A stretch of DNA of 64,000 nt. Origin: Bacillus tianshenii. Its GTDB lineage: Bacteria > Bacillota > Bacilli > Bacillales > Bacillaceae_N. Below are positions 29,255 to 39,764 of this stretch, piece after piece. Under the pieces are notes generated by a model. It saw only the letters and a program-made list of their open reading frames with translations, did no database searches and was not told where the DNA came from. The first letter of the stretch is position 1. The number at the start of each line of letters is the position of its first letter. Made by a program: the position numbers and the translations under genes. Location: positions 3,166,115-3,230,114 of the forward strand of contig CP129018.1 of the NCBI GenBank assembly GCA_020524525.2, read 5' to 3'.

Positions 29255-30442
29255 ATGTGGGTACTTATCCTTCTATTTTTTATAATTTATTTTTATTTTG
29301 ACTTTCGACTTGGACAACGAATTCATAATCTTGTAGCAAAACCACGCAATTATTCCGAAAAAATGATGGATTGGGAATTATTTGGCGATGGTCAAACACT
29401 ATATGAAAAATTATTTAAAGATATTCATGAAGCAGAACATCATATTCACACACTTTTTTTCATTATTAAAAACGACAATATAAGCAAGGAATTCCTACAA
29501 TTGTTAAAACAAAAAGCACAACAAGGTGTGACCGTTCGCCTGCTTCTAGACCGAATTGGCGGCATTCGTCTCCCTAAAAAACAAATTCAATTGCTTAAAA
29601 AAGCAGGCGTACAGTTTGCCTATGCAAACAAACCTGCTTTCCCTTTTATCTTTTTCTCCTTACAAAAGCGTAATCATCGAAAGGTAACTGTGATCGATGG
29701 GAAAATAAGTTATTTTGGCGGGTTCAATATTGGAGAAGAATATTTAGGGCGAAATCCAAGGCTAGGCTTTTGGCGAGACTTCCATATGCGGATTACTGGT
29801 GAAGCAACCCATATTTTACAAAAAGAATTTTTCAATGATTGGAAACGGGCGACGAAAGAAGAGCTTACAACAGAGGATCAATATTTTCCTTTAGCCTCTA
29901 CTGGACAAACACCGTGCACATTCTTGCCGACCGATGGAAATGGCATTCAATCACCATTGCTGAAAATGATTCAACGTGCAAAGAAAGAAATCATCATTGC
30001 CTCGCCTTATTTTATTCCCGGCAAGATCATTAATAGTGCACTAATTGAAGCTGCAAAGCGCGGGGTCCATGTCATCATTCTCGTTCCTCTTAAAGCCGAT
30101 CATCCGCTTGTAAGAGAAGCTGCCTTCCCGTACTTTTACGGCCTATTGAAAGCAGGTTGTCATATTCATCGCTATGATAAAGGCTTTTATCACGGGAAAG
30201 TTGTTCTCGTTGACCATGAAATTTGCGACATCGGCACAGCCAATTTTGACAAACGCAGCTTCTTCCTTAATGATGAACTTAACTGCTTTATTAAAGACCC
30301 GAGCTTTCTTAAGCGTATCTATGCTGAAGTGATGGAAGACTTGGACAATGCAAGAGAACTTACACTTGATGATTATCGAAGACGCTCTTTCATGCAACGA
30401 CCAATTGAATTGGTTTCAAGCTTATTGTCAGGGCTGTTATAA
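29255..30442 (+). CDS. clsB: Cardiolipin synthase-like phospholipase D protein
   Basis: Membrane-associated phospholipid transferase of the PLD superfamily, orthologous by position to B. subtilis ywjE (clsB). The 395-aa product has one N-terminal membrane segment (about 2-17), then two HKD motifs: HRKVTVIDG (about 143) followed by GGFNIGEEY, and HGKVVLVDHE (about 311) followed by GTANFDKRSF. AAAGGGG precedes ATG 29255. The next gene, uvsE, begins 19 nt after its stop, suggesting a two-gene transcript divergent from the fad cluster. Confidence 0.9.
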   Translation: MWVLILLFFIIYFYFDFRLGQRIHNLVAKPRNYSEKMMDWELFGDGQTLYEKLFKDIHEAEHHIHTLFFIIKNDNISKEFLQLLKQKAQQGVTVRLLLDRIGGIRLPKKQIQLLKKAGVQFAYANKPAFPFIFFSLQKRNHRKVTVIDGKISYFGGFNIGEEYLGRNPRLGFWRDFHMRITGEATHILQKEFFNDWKRATKEELTTEDQYFPLASTGQTPCTFLPTDGNGIQSPLLKMIQRAKKEIIIASPYFIPGKIINSALIEAAKRGVHVIILVPLKADHPLVREAAFPYFYGLLKAGCHIHRYDKGFYHGKVVLVDHEICDIGTANFDKRSFFLNDELNCFIKDPSFLKRIYAEVMEDLDNARELTLDDYRRRSFMQRPIELVSSLLSGLL

Positions 30443-30461
30443 GAAATGGGGGAATGAAATC

Positions 30462-31427
30462 GTGATCGTTCGTTTTGGGTATGTTGCTCATGCCCTCTCC
30501 CTTTGGGAAGCATCACCTTCTCGTACATTGACCTTCACAAATTGGAAAAAGTTAAACAAACAGGAACGAGCAGATAAGCTTTATTCGATTGCTAAAACCA
30601 ATTTAGTAAATACAAAACGTGCTCTGCACTATAATATTTCTCAAGGAATACCGCTGTATCGATTTTCATCAGCGCTTATTCCTCTAGCTACGCATCCAGA
30701 AGTGGTGTTTGACTACTTAACAATGCTCCGTGAAGACTTTCAAGAAATTGGTGAACTCGTTCAAAAGCATAATCTGCGTGTAAGCTTTCACCCAAATCAA
30801 TTTACCCTTTTCACAAGCGAGGATAATAACATTACAAACAATTCTGTAGAAGATATGCTTTACCATTACGAGATGCTGCAAGCAATGGGTGTTGAAGAAA
30901 ACGCTCTGATTAACATCCATGTCGGAGGCGCTTACGGTGATAAAGAGCAGGCTATTGGTCGTTTTCATAAGAATATAAAAAAGCTCCCACCAGAAGTGAA
31001 AGCCGTAATGACGCTTGAAAATGATGACCGGACTTATAACGCCGAAGAAGTACTGAATATCTGTGAAGAAGCAGCAATCCCAATGATCTTTGATTATCAC
31101 CATGAACAAGCAAACCCATCATCCATTTCATATGAAAAATTGTTACCACGAATCTTTGATACATGGGCAAATCGCGGCCTTCTCCCAAAGGTTCATCTGT
31201 CATCACCTGAATCAGAGAAAAACTACCGAAAACATAGTGAGCTAGTAGCTACAGATTTTATTACGCCTTTTATGAAAGTTGCCCGGCAAATAAGCAAAGA
31301 TTTCGATGTAATGATTGAAGCGAAAGGAAAGGATAAAGCTGCTCTTCAATTAATGGATTGGTTCGAAAAGCAGCGTGGCGTTAAACGAATCAACGGTGCT
31401 GTTATTCAATTCCCAACTAAGCGTTAA
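30462..31427 (+). CDS. uvsE: UV DNA damage endonuclease UvsE
   Basis: Nicks DNA 5' of UV photoproducts in an alternative excision repair pathway. The product begins VRFGYVAHALSLWEASPS, and has FHPNQFTLF, NIHVGGAYGDKEQA, LENDDRT, FDYHHEQANPS, KVHLSSP and MIEAKGKDKA, the metal-binding series of the TIM-barrel UVDE family. I place the start at GTG 30462 (321 aa), preceded by GGGGG; the frame is open back into clsB at 30348, but that part is a shadow of clsB. The B. subtilis orthologue (ywjD) also follows ywjE. Confidence 0.93.
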   Translation: MIVRFGYVAHALSLWEASPSRTLTFTNWKKLNKQERADKLYSIAKTNLVNTKRALHYNISQGIPLYRFSSALIPLATHPEVVFDYLTMLREDFQEIGELVQKHNLRVSFHPNQFTLFTSEDNNITNNSVEDMLYHYEMLQAMGVEENALINIHVGGAYGDKEQAIGRFHKNIKKLPPEVKAVMTLENDDRTYNAEEVLNICEEAAIPMIFDYHHEQANPSSISYEKLLPRIFDTWANRGLLPKVHLSSPESEKNYRKHSELVATDFITPFMKVARQISKDFDVMIEAKGKDKAALQLMDWFEKQRGVKRINGAVIQFPTKR

Positions 31428-31433
31428 TATGTT

Positions 31434-32195
31434 TTACTGACTAAGCTCATGAACAATTGTACGCAAGCAATGATTTAAAGCTGGATAACCTTTTGTTGGT
31501 AACTGATGAAATCGATCAGCAATCAAATACGGATGACTTTCAGTTAAACGCCCACGATAGATCCCTAAATAATAATGCAGATATTCGTCCTTTTCTCCGT
31601 ACAATAAATAGAATGGCATCCTTAATTCGGTCAGTCTGTCCGTACAGCTATACCTTAACCCTTCTTCATACAGCTTAATAGCTGCTTCTTTTTTTGATTT
31701 TAACGCGTAGTGATACAGTAGACCGAAGTCACCCCGGTGGACGGCATGACCATTTGCTAAGATGCCTGCCAGACTCCGTCTGTAGCCTGTTTTTAATATC
31801 CCAATTCCGATTCGAAATTCCTGCTGTAGCCAAAAGGTTCGCACTTCGGAAAAACCTCCGCAAAGGATGACCCCCTTTGTGCGTTCTGGGTATTTCAGGG
31901 CAAATTCTTGCGCGATGTAGCCTCCACTTGAATATCCGCATAAGACTACTTCTTCAAGGTTTAACCCTTCTACAATTTCAAATAAGTCCTCTGCCATTTG
32001 TTCAATTGACATATTATCAGCTGAACAGCTTGTTCTGCCATGGCCACGCTGGTCATACAAAATTACCCGGCATACACCAGCAAGCATTTTCTGATAATGA
32101 AAAACAGCATGCCCCATATACGGAGGGTGAATGAAAATAACCGGTAACCCTAATTTCCCGTGCTGCTCTACATAAAATCCTTTTATTAGCCCCAT
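31434..32195 (-). CDS. Alpha/beta hydrolase
   Basis: A 253-aa single-domain hydrolase. The nucleophile elbow is GYSSGGYIAQ (about residue 93), the acid is probably the Asp in YGEKDEYLH and the base the His in ADRFHQLP. The oxyanion region is FIHPPYMGHAVF. YDQRGHGRTSCSADNMSIEQMAEDL is typical of esterase/haloperoxidase-like family members. The substrate cannot be assigned. It is convergent with uvsE, only 6 bp between the stop codons and no terminator visible between them. It has no counterpart that I know at this B. subtilis position. Confidence 0.82.
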   Translation of the reverse strand: MGLIKGFYVEQHGKLGLPVIFIHPPYMGHAVFHYQKMLAGVCRVILYDQRGHGRTSCSADNMSIEQMAEDLFEIVEGLNLEEVVLCGYSSGGYIAQEFALKYPERTKGVILCGGFSEVRTFWLQQEFRIGIGILKTGYRRSLAGILANGHAVHRGDFGLLYHYALKSKKEAAIKLYEEGLRYSCTDRLTELRMPFYLLYGEKDEYLHYYLGIYRGRLTESHPYLIADRFHQLPTKGYPALNHCLRTIVHELSQ

Positions 32196-32299
32196 CTATG
32201 CAGCCTCCTTTTGCCTTTAGTTTTGATAATCTTTCCTACAATTACGCAATACAAAAGTTGGCAAAAGAAAGGCGGTAAACCCTCCACTATGCTCTGAAC

Positions 32300-32336
32300 A
32301 AAAAAAAGAGGCCGACTATGTTCAGTCAACCTCTTC
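32300..32336 (-). terminator. Terminator of argS
   Basis: On the minus strand AGAGGTTGACT / AGTCGGCCTCT with a 5-nt loop, followed by TTTTTTTTGTTC. It starts 6 nt after the argS stop. Confidence 0.85.
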
Positions 32337-32341
32337 ATAAG

Positions 32342-34012
32342 CTACATCTTCTCTGGAGCTGTTACACCGATAAGACGTAGAGAATTTTGTAATGTAATTT
32401 GAACAGCTTTCATAAGTGCTAGACGTGCTTTTGTCTTTTCACTGTCATCTTCATGGATAACTTTTTCAGCATTATAGAAGCTGTGTAATGCAGATGCTAA
32501 GTCATACGTGTAATTTGTCACACGGTGTGGCATACGCTTTTGAGCCGCTTCTGCAACCGCTTCTGGGAACTCACCTAGCTTCTTAAGCAAGTCGAATTCT
32601 TTCTCTGTATTCAGGTGAGAGAGGTTTGCGTTATCGTCAATTTCGATGCCCATCTCTTCACCTTGACGAAGCATGCTGCAAATTCGAGCATGTGCATATT
32701 GAGCATAATACACAGGGTTTTCGTTCGATTTCGAAACAGCTAAGTCCATATCAAAATCAAGATGAGAATCCGCACTTCTCATGGCAAAGAAGTAACGCAT
32801 TGCATCAATGCCGACTTCCTCCATTAATTCACGCAATGTAACAGCTTTACCTGTACGTTTACTCATTTTTACTTTTTCACCGTTTTGGAACAAGTTCACC
32901 ATCTGGATAATTTCAACTTCCAACGTATCTGCACCGTACCCAAGTGCTTGAATGGCAGCTTTCATACGTGGAATATAGCCGTGATGGTCGGCACCCCAAA
33001 TATTAATCAATTTATTAAATCCACGGCTTAGCTTGTCTTTATGATAAGCAATATCAGGTGTCAAATAGGTATATGTACCATCCTGCTTGATTAATACACG
33101 GTTTTTGTCATCATCAAACTTTGTCGTTTCAAACCATGTGGCACCTTCTTCTTCATATACATGACCGTTATCTTTTAACGTTTGAAGTGCTTCTTCAATC
33201 TTGCCTGTTTCGTATAAAGAAGTTTCTGAGAACCAATGATCAAATTCAACACGGAATGCACGTAGGTCCACTTTAATCTTTTCTAATTCATAATCTAATC
33301 CATGCTGGCGGAAGAAATGATAGCGTTCTTTCTCCTCTTTCTGTAGTAAAGAATCGCCATGCTCCTCAGCAAGCTTCTTACCAATGTCTACGATATCTGC
33401 ACCATGATACCCGTCTTCTGGCATGTCCGCCTCTTTGCCAAGTGCTTGAAGATAGCGCGCTTCAACTGAAAGTGCAAGGTTATGAATTTGGTTACCTGCA
33501 TCATTAATGTAATATTCACGTTCAACCTCATACCCAGCTTTATCTAACACGTTACATAGCGCGTCACCAACAGCTGCACCACGAGCATGACCAAGGTGTA
33601 AGTCACCTGTTGGGTTTGCTGAAACAAACTCAACTTGTACTTTTTCATTCTGACCTGTATCAGTTTCACCATAAGCTTTACCTGCCTTTAATACAGTCGG
33701 TACAAGGTTAGTAAGGTAGCTGTTGTCCATGTAAAAATTAATAAAACCAGGACCAGCAATTTCAATTTTTTCAATCGATGCCTTTGATTTATCAAAGTTC
33801 GCAACAATATCGTCAGCAATTAGACGTGGTGCCTTCTTTGCCACTCGTGCAAGCTGCATCGCCATATTTGTCGCATAGTCACCATGTGCTTTGTCCTTCG
33901 GTAACTCGAGAATAACCTCAGGTACTTCTTCTGCTGATGCCAGCTCTGCCTTCAAAACAGCTTGCTTAATCTCTTCTTTCAAACGTTCTTTCACTTGTTC
34001 AACGATATTCAT
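32342..34012 (-). CDS. argS: Arginyl-tRNA synthetase
   Basis: Class I synthetase charging tRNA-Arg. The 556-aa product has the N-terminal tRNA-binding domain (about 1-110), the HIGH-like signature in [18 protein letters not shown], the KMSKR-like loop KVKMSKRTG, and the C-terminal DALR anticodon-binding domain ending [12 protein letters not shown]. The start ATG 34012 has AAGGAGGT inside the end of ywiB, only 2 bp from the ywiB stop, so ywiB and argS are co-translated. No T-box leader is visible. Confidence 0.96.
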   Translation of the reverse strand: MNIVEQVKERLKEEIKQAVLKAELASAEEVPEVILELPKDKAHGDYATNMAMQLARVAKKAPRLIADDIVANFDKSKASIEKIEIAGPGFINFYMDNSYLTNLVPTVLKAGKAYGETDTGQNEKVQVEFVSANPTGDLHLGHARGAAVGDALCNVLDKAGYEVEREYYINDAGNQIHNLALSVEARYLQALGKEADMPEDGYHGADIVDIGKKLAEEHGDSLLQKEEKERYHFFRQHGLDYELEKIKVDLRAFRVEFDHWFSETSLYETGKIEEALQTLKDNGHVYEEEGATWFETTKFDDDKNRVLIKQDGTYTYLTPDIAYHKDKLSRGFNKLINIWGADHHGYIPRMKAAIQALGYGADTLEVEIIQMVNLFQNGEKVKMSKRTGKAVTLRELMEEVGIDAMRYFFAMRSADSHLDFDMDLAVSKSNENPVYYAQYAHARICSMLRQGEEMGIEIDDNANLSHLNTEKEFDLLKKLGEFPEAVAEAAQKRMPHRVTNYTYDLASALHSFYNAEKVIHEDDSEKTKARLALMKAVQITLQNSLRLIGVTAPEKM

Positions 34013-34014
34013 CC

Positions 34015-34446
34015 TTAGACCTCCTTAAACGTTAACGTCAGCCTGTGACGCCCCGCTTCTTCCCCTTGCATACTTAAACGGTAAGCAATATCGAGCTTTC
34101 CTTTCTTGCTTCTTTCGTCAAATTGATACGAGATACGTTCTGTGTTGGTCTTCATTTGCATTGCTCCATATGGGCTTTGGTAGACGCCAGAGGTTTCTTC
34201 ACCTTTCTGAAATGTCTGCCGCATCGAGACCGCGCCCGAACGCATAATGTAAAGCTCTTGTTCATTTAATTTCATGATCGTCTTCACTTTCCCGGCACCT
34301 TCGATTTCTTCATCAAAAGTAAGAAAGAGCGCGTCATTTTTCATATATTTCATTCCTGATGATTCGATTGCGATCGTTTCACGCTGAGCAGAGTCACGAA
34401 TTTCAGTCACAAGTTTCACTTCAATAGGCTGTTTTGTGTCAGTCAT
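34015..34446 (-). CDS. ywiB: DUF1934 family protein YwiB
   Basis: A 143-aa predicted beta-barrel protein (lipocalin-like DUF1934) with alternating hydrophobic strands: [73 protein letters not shown]. Its function is not established. It is tightly linked to argS in Bacillaceae, as here. ATG 34446 lies after a GGAATG-type weak site. Confidence 0.85.
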   Translation of the reverse strand: MTDTKQPIEVKLVTEIRDSAQRETIAIESSGMKYMKNDALFLTFDEEIEGAGKVKTIMKLNEQELYIMRSGAVSMRQTFQKGEETSGVYQSPYGAMQMKTNTERISYQFDERSKKGKLDIAYRLSMQGEEAGRHRLTLTFKEV

Positions 34447-34521
34447 TCCTTACACGCCCTTATTATAAAAGTTACGATGTTTAACTTTAATATTCTAACA
34501 TATTTCCGAAATGATTATACA

Positions 34522-34562
34522 GAAAAAAAGCACCTCCCTATCAAATGATAAGAAGATGCCTT
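34522..34562 (-). terminator. Terminator of speB
   Basis: On the minus strand GGCATCTTCTTATC pairs with GATAGGGAGGTGCT (two G-T/mismatch positions), followed by TTTTTTTCTG, just after the speB stop. Confidence 0.8.
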
Positions 34563-34570
34563 AGAAGATT

Positions 34571-35443
34571 TTATTTTACCCAGCCAAGCAGCATTTCACG
34601 AATGAACTTACTTGCCGCAATTTGTGTTTGTTCACTTGGGTCATATTGTGGTGCAACTTCAACTAGGTCTGAACCGATCACATTTAGATCAGAGTTTGAA
34701 ATAGCTGTGATTGCTTCTAGAAGTTCTTTTGAAGTAATACCGCCTGCTTCTGCAGTCCCTGTGCCCGGCGCATGAGCAGGGTCAAGCACATCGATATCAA
34801 TCGTTACATAAACGTTACGACCAGCAAGCTTTGGCAATACTTCTTTTAGCGGCTCTGCCACATCAAACTTCGCCATATACATACCTGATTCTTTTGCATA
34901 TTGAAACTCTTCACGCATTCCTGAACGAATACCGAATGAATAGACATTTTCAGGACCCAGCAGGCCGCATGCTTTGCGAACTGGTGTTGAGTGAGATAAC
35001 GGCTCACCCTCGTAATCTTCACGAAGATCTGCATGAGCATCAATATGAATAAGAGCCATGTCTGGATACTTACGGTGCATGGCTTTAATAACCGGCCATG
35101 TCACAAGATGCTCCCCGCCAATGCCAAGCGGATACTTTCCTGCTTCTAATACTTTGTCTACAAATTCTTCAATCATATCAATACTGCGCTGCGGATTCCC
35201 GAATGGAAGTGGAATATCGCCTGCATCAAAGTATTTTACTTCTTCAAGATGACGGTCAACATATGGGCTATATTCTTCAAGTCCTAGCGACACTTCACGA
35301 ACACGTGCCGGACCAAAGCGCGAACCAGGACGAAAGCTAACTGTCCAATCCATCGGCATCCCGTAGATAACGGCTTTGCTTTCTTCTAAGCTTGGATGAC
35401 TCATGATAAAAACGTTGCCAGAGTATGCTTCATCAAAACGCAT
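34571..35443 (-). CDS. speB: Agmatinase (ureohydrolase family)
   Basis: Hydrolyses agmatine to putrescine and urea. The 290-aa product has the ureohydrolase manganese ligands GGEHLVTWP, HIDAHADLREDYEG and TIDIDVLDPAHAPGTGT, with the C-terminal GSDLVEVAPQYD. I prefer the second of two adjacent ATG codons (35443) because of AAAGGAGAG spacing and the B. subtilis start MRFDEAYSG. It follows speE by 18 bp, forming the speEB operon. Arginine decarboxylase is not in this window. Confidence 0.95.
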   Translation of the reverse strand: MRFDEAYSGNVFIMSHPSLEESKAVIYGMPMDWTVSFRPGSRFGPARVREVSLGLEEYSPYVDRHLEEVKYFDAGDIPLPFGNPQRSIDMIEEFVDKVLEAGKYPLGIGGEHLVTWPVIKAMHRKYPDMALIHIDAHADLREDYEGEPLSHSTPVRKACGLLGPENVYSFGIRSGMREEFQYAKESGMYMAKFDVAEPLKEVLPKLAGRNVYVTIDIDVLDPAHAPGTGTAEAGGITSKELLEAITAISNSDLNVIGSDLVEVAPQYDPSEQTQIAASKFIREMLLGWVK

Positions 35444-35464
35444 CATTCTCTCTCCTTTCCCCGA

Positions 35465-36292
35465 TTACTTCGTTAAATCTTGGACAAACTTCGGCAACGC
35501 GAACGCTGCTTTGTGCAGGTCTTTTGTATAATATTTTGTTTCGATCTCATGGAAACGCTCTTCACTCACTTCTAACGGGTCATGCTTTTTCGAACCAATT
35601 GTGAATGTCCATAGACCGCTTGGATACGTTGGAATATTTGCTGTATACAATCGTGTAATTGGGAAAATCTCTTTTACATCTTTATATACTTGTGAAATTA
35701 AGTCTGCTTTAAACCACGGATTATCCGTTTGAGCAACGAAAATGCCATCTTCTTTCAACGCTTTTGCGATTCCATCATAGAACCCTCTTGTAAATAGGTT
35801 TGCTGCAGGGCCTACTGGTTCTGTTGAGTCAACCATGATCACATCATACTCATTTTCACTTTTTGCAATATGCATGAAGCCATCGTCAACCTTCACTTCA
35901 ACACGTGGGTTGTCTAATTCACCTGCAATTTCAGGCAGGTATTTCTTTGAATATTCAATGACTAAACCATCGATTTCTACTAGAACAGCTTTCTTCACAC
36001 TTGGGTGCTTTAATACTTCACGAATAACACCGCCATCTCCACCGCCAACAACAAGCACGTGCTCTGGGTTTGGATGGGTAAACAACGGAACGTGTGCCAC
36101 CATTTCATGATAGACAAACTCATCCTTCTGAGTTGTCATCACCATTCCGTCCAGTACAAGCATATTTCCGAATTCTTCTGTTTCAACCATATCTAATTGT
36201 TGAAAATCTGTTTTCTCCGTATGTAAAGTACGTTTAATTTTCGCCGTAATTCCGAAAGATTTTGTTTGTTTTTCAGTGAACCATAATTCCAT
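35465..36292 (-). CDS. speE: Spermidine synthase (polyamine aminopropyltransferase)
   Basis: Transfers aminopropyl from decarboxylated SAM to putrescine. The 275-aa product has the N-terminal beta domain ([20 protein letters not shown]), [33 protein letters not shown] reduced here to its core VGGGDGG motif, the acidic VEIDGLVIE and the gate region [18 protein letters not shown] 36292 fits the family N-terminus; its Shine-Dalgarno sequence is weak. The 320-bp gap to the divergent PBP gene holds a hairpin (AAGGCT / AGCCTT near 36337-36358) and otherwise nothing I can assign. Confidence 0.94.
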   Translation of the reverse strand: MELWFTEKQTKSFGITAKIKRTLHTEKTDFQQLDMVETEEFGNMLVLDGMVMTTQKDEFVYHEMVAHVPLFTHPNPEHVLVVGGGDGGVIREVLKHPSVKKAVLVEIDGLVIEYSKKYLPEIAGELDNPRVEVKVDDGFMHIAKSENEYDVIMVDSTEPVGPAANLFTRGFYDGIAKALKEDGIFVAQTDNPWFKADLISQVYKDVKEIFPITRLYTANIPTYPSGLWTFTIGSKKHDPLEVSEERFHEIETKYYTKDLHKAAFALPKFVQDLTK

Positions 36293-36613
36293 TTCACTTA
36301 TCAATCCCTTCAATTGGAGTCTCAATATTTTTCATAAAGGCTCTGTTACGCAGCCTTCATAAAAAAAGATTTATTCTAAAGCTTACAAGAATCAGCTAAT
36401 CGACCTCACCTTTAATTGCACTGTCGACGCAGATGTTACTTAGCATCGAGCGTATAGCTTAAACCTTTTACCACAGAAAAAGTATAAGGCAATTGCAAAA
36501 AAAAGCAAGAAAAATTTTCACCTCTTAAAAGAACGTTTAAACCTACTAGTATTTTCCCATACTGATCACAACTTAAGCGTATTTTTTTCAATCAAGAAAG
36601 GGGGATTGAATGC

Positions 36614-38671
36614 GTGGAATTGATGACAGAACGACTGAAACATACGTGGAAGTGGCTTCGCGCCCTGCTTTTTATCGGCTTATTCCTATTAATCTGCTTG
36701 ACTGTCGTCGTAGGAGGAGCGATTGTTTATGGCTTAATTCAAGGCCCTCCACCTTTGAACGTCTCCCAGACCTCTGTAATCTATGCAGATGACGGCACAT
36801 TAATAGGGGAAACACACCATGGCCAAGAACGCTATTGGAAGCCGCTTTCTGAGATTTCTCCAAATGTAATTGAAGCAACCCTAGCAGTAGAGGATCGAAA
36901 GTTCTTTGACCATTTTGGCTTTGATATAAAACGAATCGGTGGAGCTGTTATTGCCGATATTAAAGCAAAAGCAATGGTGCAAGGGGCTAGTACAATCACT
37001 CAGCAATATGCACGAAATCTCTACTTAAGCCATGAAAAGACTTGGAAACGAAAGTTAAATGAAGCACTCTATACAATTCGTCTTGAAACAAATTACTCGA
37101 AGGAAGAAATTCTTGAAGGCTATCTTAATACAATTTATTACGGAAACGGTGTATACGGAATTGAGGCAGCTGCAAAGCATTATTTTAATAAAAGTGCTTC
37201 CGATTTGACCTTAAGCGAAGCTGGAATGCTAGCCGGCATACCGAAAGGACCAAGTCACTATTCACCTTTTATTAACTTTGAAAATGCAAAGGGCCGGCAG
37301 GAAGTTGTCCTTCAAACAATGGTAACAGCAGGATATATCCCACAGGAAGAGGCAGTGGAGGCCCTTGCAGGCACATTGCAATTTAATAAAGAACAGGAAA
37401 ACGATATTGAACCGCTTGCCCCTTATTTCCAAGATGTCGTCAAAGACATATTAAAAACAAAGTTGAAGCTTGATGAGCAAACAATCGCCCAAAGCGGGTT
37501 AAAGGTCTATACAACTCTCGATCCAAACATGCAAAAAGCAGCTGAAGCAAAAGTAGATGCTCTGATAAAAGATGGCTCTGATATTCAAACAGCTCTTGTC
37601 GCGATGGATCCACGTACAGGGGAAGTAAAAGCTCTTATTGGCGGCAAAGATTATACCGAAAGCCCATATAACCGTGCAGTACAGGCAGAACGCATGCCGG
37701 GATCAACTTTCAAGCCACTTCTTTACTATAGTGCCGTAGAAAACGGCTTCACACCATCAACAACGATGCGTAGTGAACCGATGAGCTTCCGCTATGATGA
37801 TGGACGTTCAACTTACACCCCGAGTAATTACAATAGTTATTACGCAAATGACTTTATTACATTAGCACAAGCAATTGCTCTATCAGATAACATCTACGCT
37901 GTGAAGGCTCATATGTTTATCGGAATGGACAAACTAAAAGAAACAGCTCAAAAAGTCGGGATTAGGAGCAAATTAACGGAAGTACCTTCTCTAGCACTCG
38001 GCACATCCTCGGTAAAAGTAATCGACATGGCAACAGCATACAGCCATTTTGCAAATAACGGTAAAGCAGTCGAACCCATATTCGTAAAGAAAGTGGTTGA
38101 TTACCACGGTAACGTCCTTTATGAACAACCAAAAGCTGAACAGGAGCAAATTCTAAAGAAGAATGCAGCATTTGTAACAACCCAACTCATGACAGGGATG
38201 TTCGATCCAAGCTTGAATGATTACACAACGGTCACAGGCCGTGATATACGCCACAAATTAACACGTCCTTATGCTGGTAAGTCTGGTACAACAGAAGCAG
38301 ACAGCTGGATGGTTGGTTATTCTCCACAGCTTGTGGCAGCAGTGTGGGTCGGCTATGATAAAGGCCGCACCATTAATTCACCAAAAGAACAACAGTATTC
38401 GAAAATTCTTTGGGCTGACTTTATGGAAGCTGCACATAAAGGGAAACCTGTTGTTTCATTTAAGAAGCCAAGTGGTGTTGTTGGAAAATATGTGAATCCA
38501 GATAATGGTTTGCTGGCCACAGAATCGTGTCCGAAAAAACGGTTGGTCTATTTTCTAGAAGGTACAGAACCAACCCAATACTGCACAGACCACTTACCTG
38601 AAGATGCAGAGGAAGCCACGAAAGAAGACAAGCAAGAGAAGAAGCATTGGTGGCAAAAGTTGTTCCAGTAA
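36614..38671 (+). CDS. pbpG: Class A penicillin-binding protein (PBP2D/PbpG-like, 1A family)
   Basis: Bifunctional peptidoglycan synthase. The 685-aa product has a short cytosolic N-terminus, a membrane anchor (about 14-40), the glycosyltransferase domain (about 60-240: catalytic Glu in VEDRKFFDHFGFD, GASTITQQYARNLYL, GNGVYGIEAAAKHYF) and the transpeptidase domain with PGSTFKPL (SxxK, about 362), SDN (about 421) and KSGTTEADSW (about 555). Start GTG 36614 has GGGGG at 9 nt; an ATG at 36610 is out of frame. Next to speE it matches ywhE, a forespore-expressed PBP. I did not find a clear sigma-F promoter. Confidence 0.93.
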   Translation: MELMTERLKHTWKWLRALLFIGLFLLICLTVVVGGAIVYGLIQGPPPLNVSQTSVIYADDGTLIGETHHGQERYWKPLSEISPNVIEATLAVEDRKFFDHFGFDIKRIGGAVIADIKAKAMVQGASTITQQYARNLYLSHEKTWKRKLNEALYTIRLETNYSKEEILEGYLNTIYYGNGVYGIEAAAKHYFNKSASDLTLSEAGMLAGIPKGPSHYSPFINFENAKGRQEVVLQTMVTAGYIPQEEAVEALAGTLQFNKEQENDIEPLAPYFQDVVKDILKTKLKLDEQTIAQSGLKVYTTLDPNMQKAAEAKVDALIKDGSDIQTALVAMDPRTGEVKALIGGKDYTESPYNRAVQAERMPGSTFKPLLYYSAVENGFTPSTTMRSEPMSFRYDDGRSTYTPSNYNSYYANDFITLAQAIALSDNIYAVKAHMFIGMDKLKETAQKVGIRSKLTEVPSLALGTSSVKVIDMATAYSHFANNGKAVEPIFVKKVVDYHGNVLYEQPKAEQEQILKKNAAFVTTQLMTGMFDPSLNDYTTVTGRDIRHKLTRPYAGKSGTTEADSWMVGYSPQLVAAVWVGYDKGRTINSPKEQQYSKILWADFMEAAHKGKPVVSFKKPSGVVGKYVNPDNGLLATESCPKKRLVYFLEGTEPTQYCTDHLPEDAEEATKEDKQEKKHWWQKLFQ

Positions 38672-38716
38672 CTGCATGGAACTATATTTACCTTTCCAAT
38701 AGGAATAAAAAGATGC

Positions 38717-38753
38717 AAAAAGACCGAGGTCTGGGTGGCCTCGGTCTCTTTGT
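38717..38753 (+). terminator. Terminator of the PBP gene
   Basis: AGACCGAGG / CCTCGGTCT with a 9-nt loop, then CTTTGTGTCC. It lies about 50 nt after the stop. Confidence 0.75.
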
Positions 38754-38887
38754 GTCCTAGTCTAAAGTGTGTAAGTAGACTTTAGAAATAGTTTACTTTC
38801 TTTTTCAGAAAAGCTCAAGGCTTTCACATAATGTTCAAAAAAAATTCATACATCTTCCGACAAATTTTTCATGATATCGGAATTTAT

Positions 38888-39394
38888 TTAAGAAGGAAAG
38901 GCATTCTTGACTTCGTCACTTGAATTGTTCCAGATTGCTCCATCTTTGAATGTTATTAAGAAGTCACGCAGAATTTCTTTAGACTTCTCATCCATTTTGT
39001 CCATAACAACTTTTCCTTTAAGCGCTTTATCCATATTGTTAACATGTTCAGGCAACAGCTTATAGCCACGTCTAGCTTCTGCATCAATTAGCATTTCACA
39101 CGCGCCAATTCCGCTGTATGCTGGTCCTTGCTCATTTCCACCGACTGTTACCCATACGAGCCAAACCAATTTTCCGTTTGGAACATCTTCTTTCTTGGCT
39201 GAGAACTTAATTCGTTTTTCGACTGCACTTCTTGCATGCAGTGCTCCCATGTCTACATATGCTTCTTCATTTTCTACATCAACAATTACAGGTGATACAT
39301 TTTCTAAGCTTAATGCACCTGTCCCGTAACCTCCATGTCCATCTGTTGGGTCGTTTTTCAAAATATTAAAGCCCATTTTCTTCTTCTCACTCAT
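38888..39394 (-). CDS. ywhD: YwhD family protein
   Basis: A 168-aa conserved Bacillales protein of unknown function. It begins MSEKKKMGFNILKNDPTDGH and contains VDMGALHARSAVEKRIKF and LVWLVWVTVGGNEQGPAYSG, which are typical of the YwhD family. There is no signal peptide or membrane segment. AAAGGAGCG precedes ATG 39394. In B. subtilis ywhC (a zinc metalloprotease) lies between ywhD and ywhB; it is absent here. Confidence 0.88.
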   Translation of the reverse strand: MSEKKKMGFNILKNDPTDGHGGYGTGALSLENVSPVIVDVENEEAYVDMGALHARSAVEKRIKFSAKKEDVPNGKLVWLVWVTVGGNEQGPAYSGIGACEMLIDAEARRGYKLLPEHVNNMDKALKGKVVMDKMDEKSKEILRDFLITFKDGAIWNNSSDEVKNAFPS

Positions 39395-39566
39395 TTCATA
39401 TCGCTCCTTTTCTTAACCGCATATGATTGTACCGTTATTCTAACATACGGAAAATATGGAATTCACCTTTAAGCCATGGTCTCAATATTTTTACGATTCT
39501 TTGCAGGAGATTAGACATTTTTTGCGAACAATTACAGTTGAGATCTTGCTCAAAGGAGAGATTTAC

Positions 39567-39755
39567 ATGCCAATTGTAACAGTGAAAATGCTTGAAGGTC
39601 GTTCCGACGAACAGAAGAAGGCATTAGTTGAAAAGGTAACAGAATCTGTAAGCGAAACAACTGGTGCACCGAAAGAAAAAATTAGTATTATTATCGAAGA
39701 AATGTCTAAGAATCATTACGGCGTAGCTGGAAAGCGCGTTTGTGATACAGAGTAG
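39567..39755 (+). CDS. ywhB: 4-oxalocrotonate tautomerase family enzyme
   Basis: Small tautomerase of 62 aa whose catalytic base is the N-terminal proline exposed after Met removal (MPIVTVKMLEGRSDEQK). It has the conserved Arg near position 11 and the later ISIIIEEMSKNHYGVAGKRV. The physiological substrate in Bacillus is not known. ATG 39567 is fixed by AAAGGAGAG; the frame upstream to 39456 lacks family features and would bury Pro1. It stands alone on the plus strand between ywhD and ywgA. Confidence 0.92.
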   Translation: MPIVTVKMLEGRSDEQKKALVEKVTESVSETTGAPKEKISIIIEEMSKNHYGVAGKRVCDTE

Positions 39756-39764
39756 TAATGACAA

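Noticed and set aside
36610-36792. Alternative frame starting with ATG 36610
   Set aside because: It overlaps the PBP start in another frame and encodes an Arg-rich, non-conserved peptide; the GTG at 36614 opens the true PBP frame.
39456-39566. N-terminal extension of the tautomerase
   Set aside because: The family needs proline directly after the initiator Met; AAAGGAGAG fixes the start at 39567.
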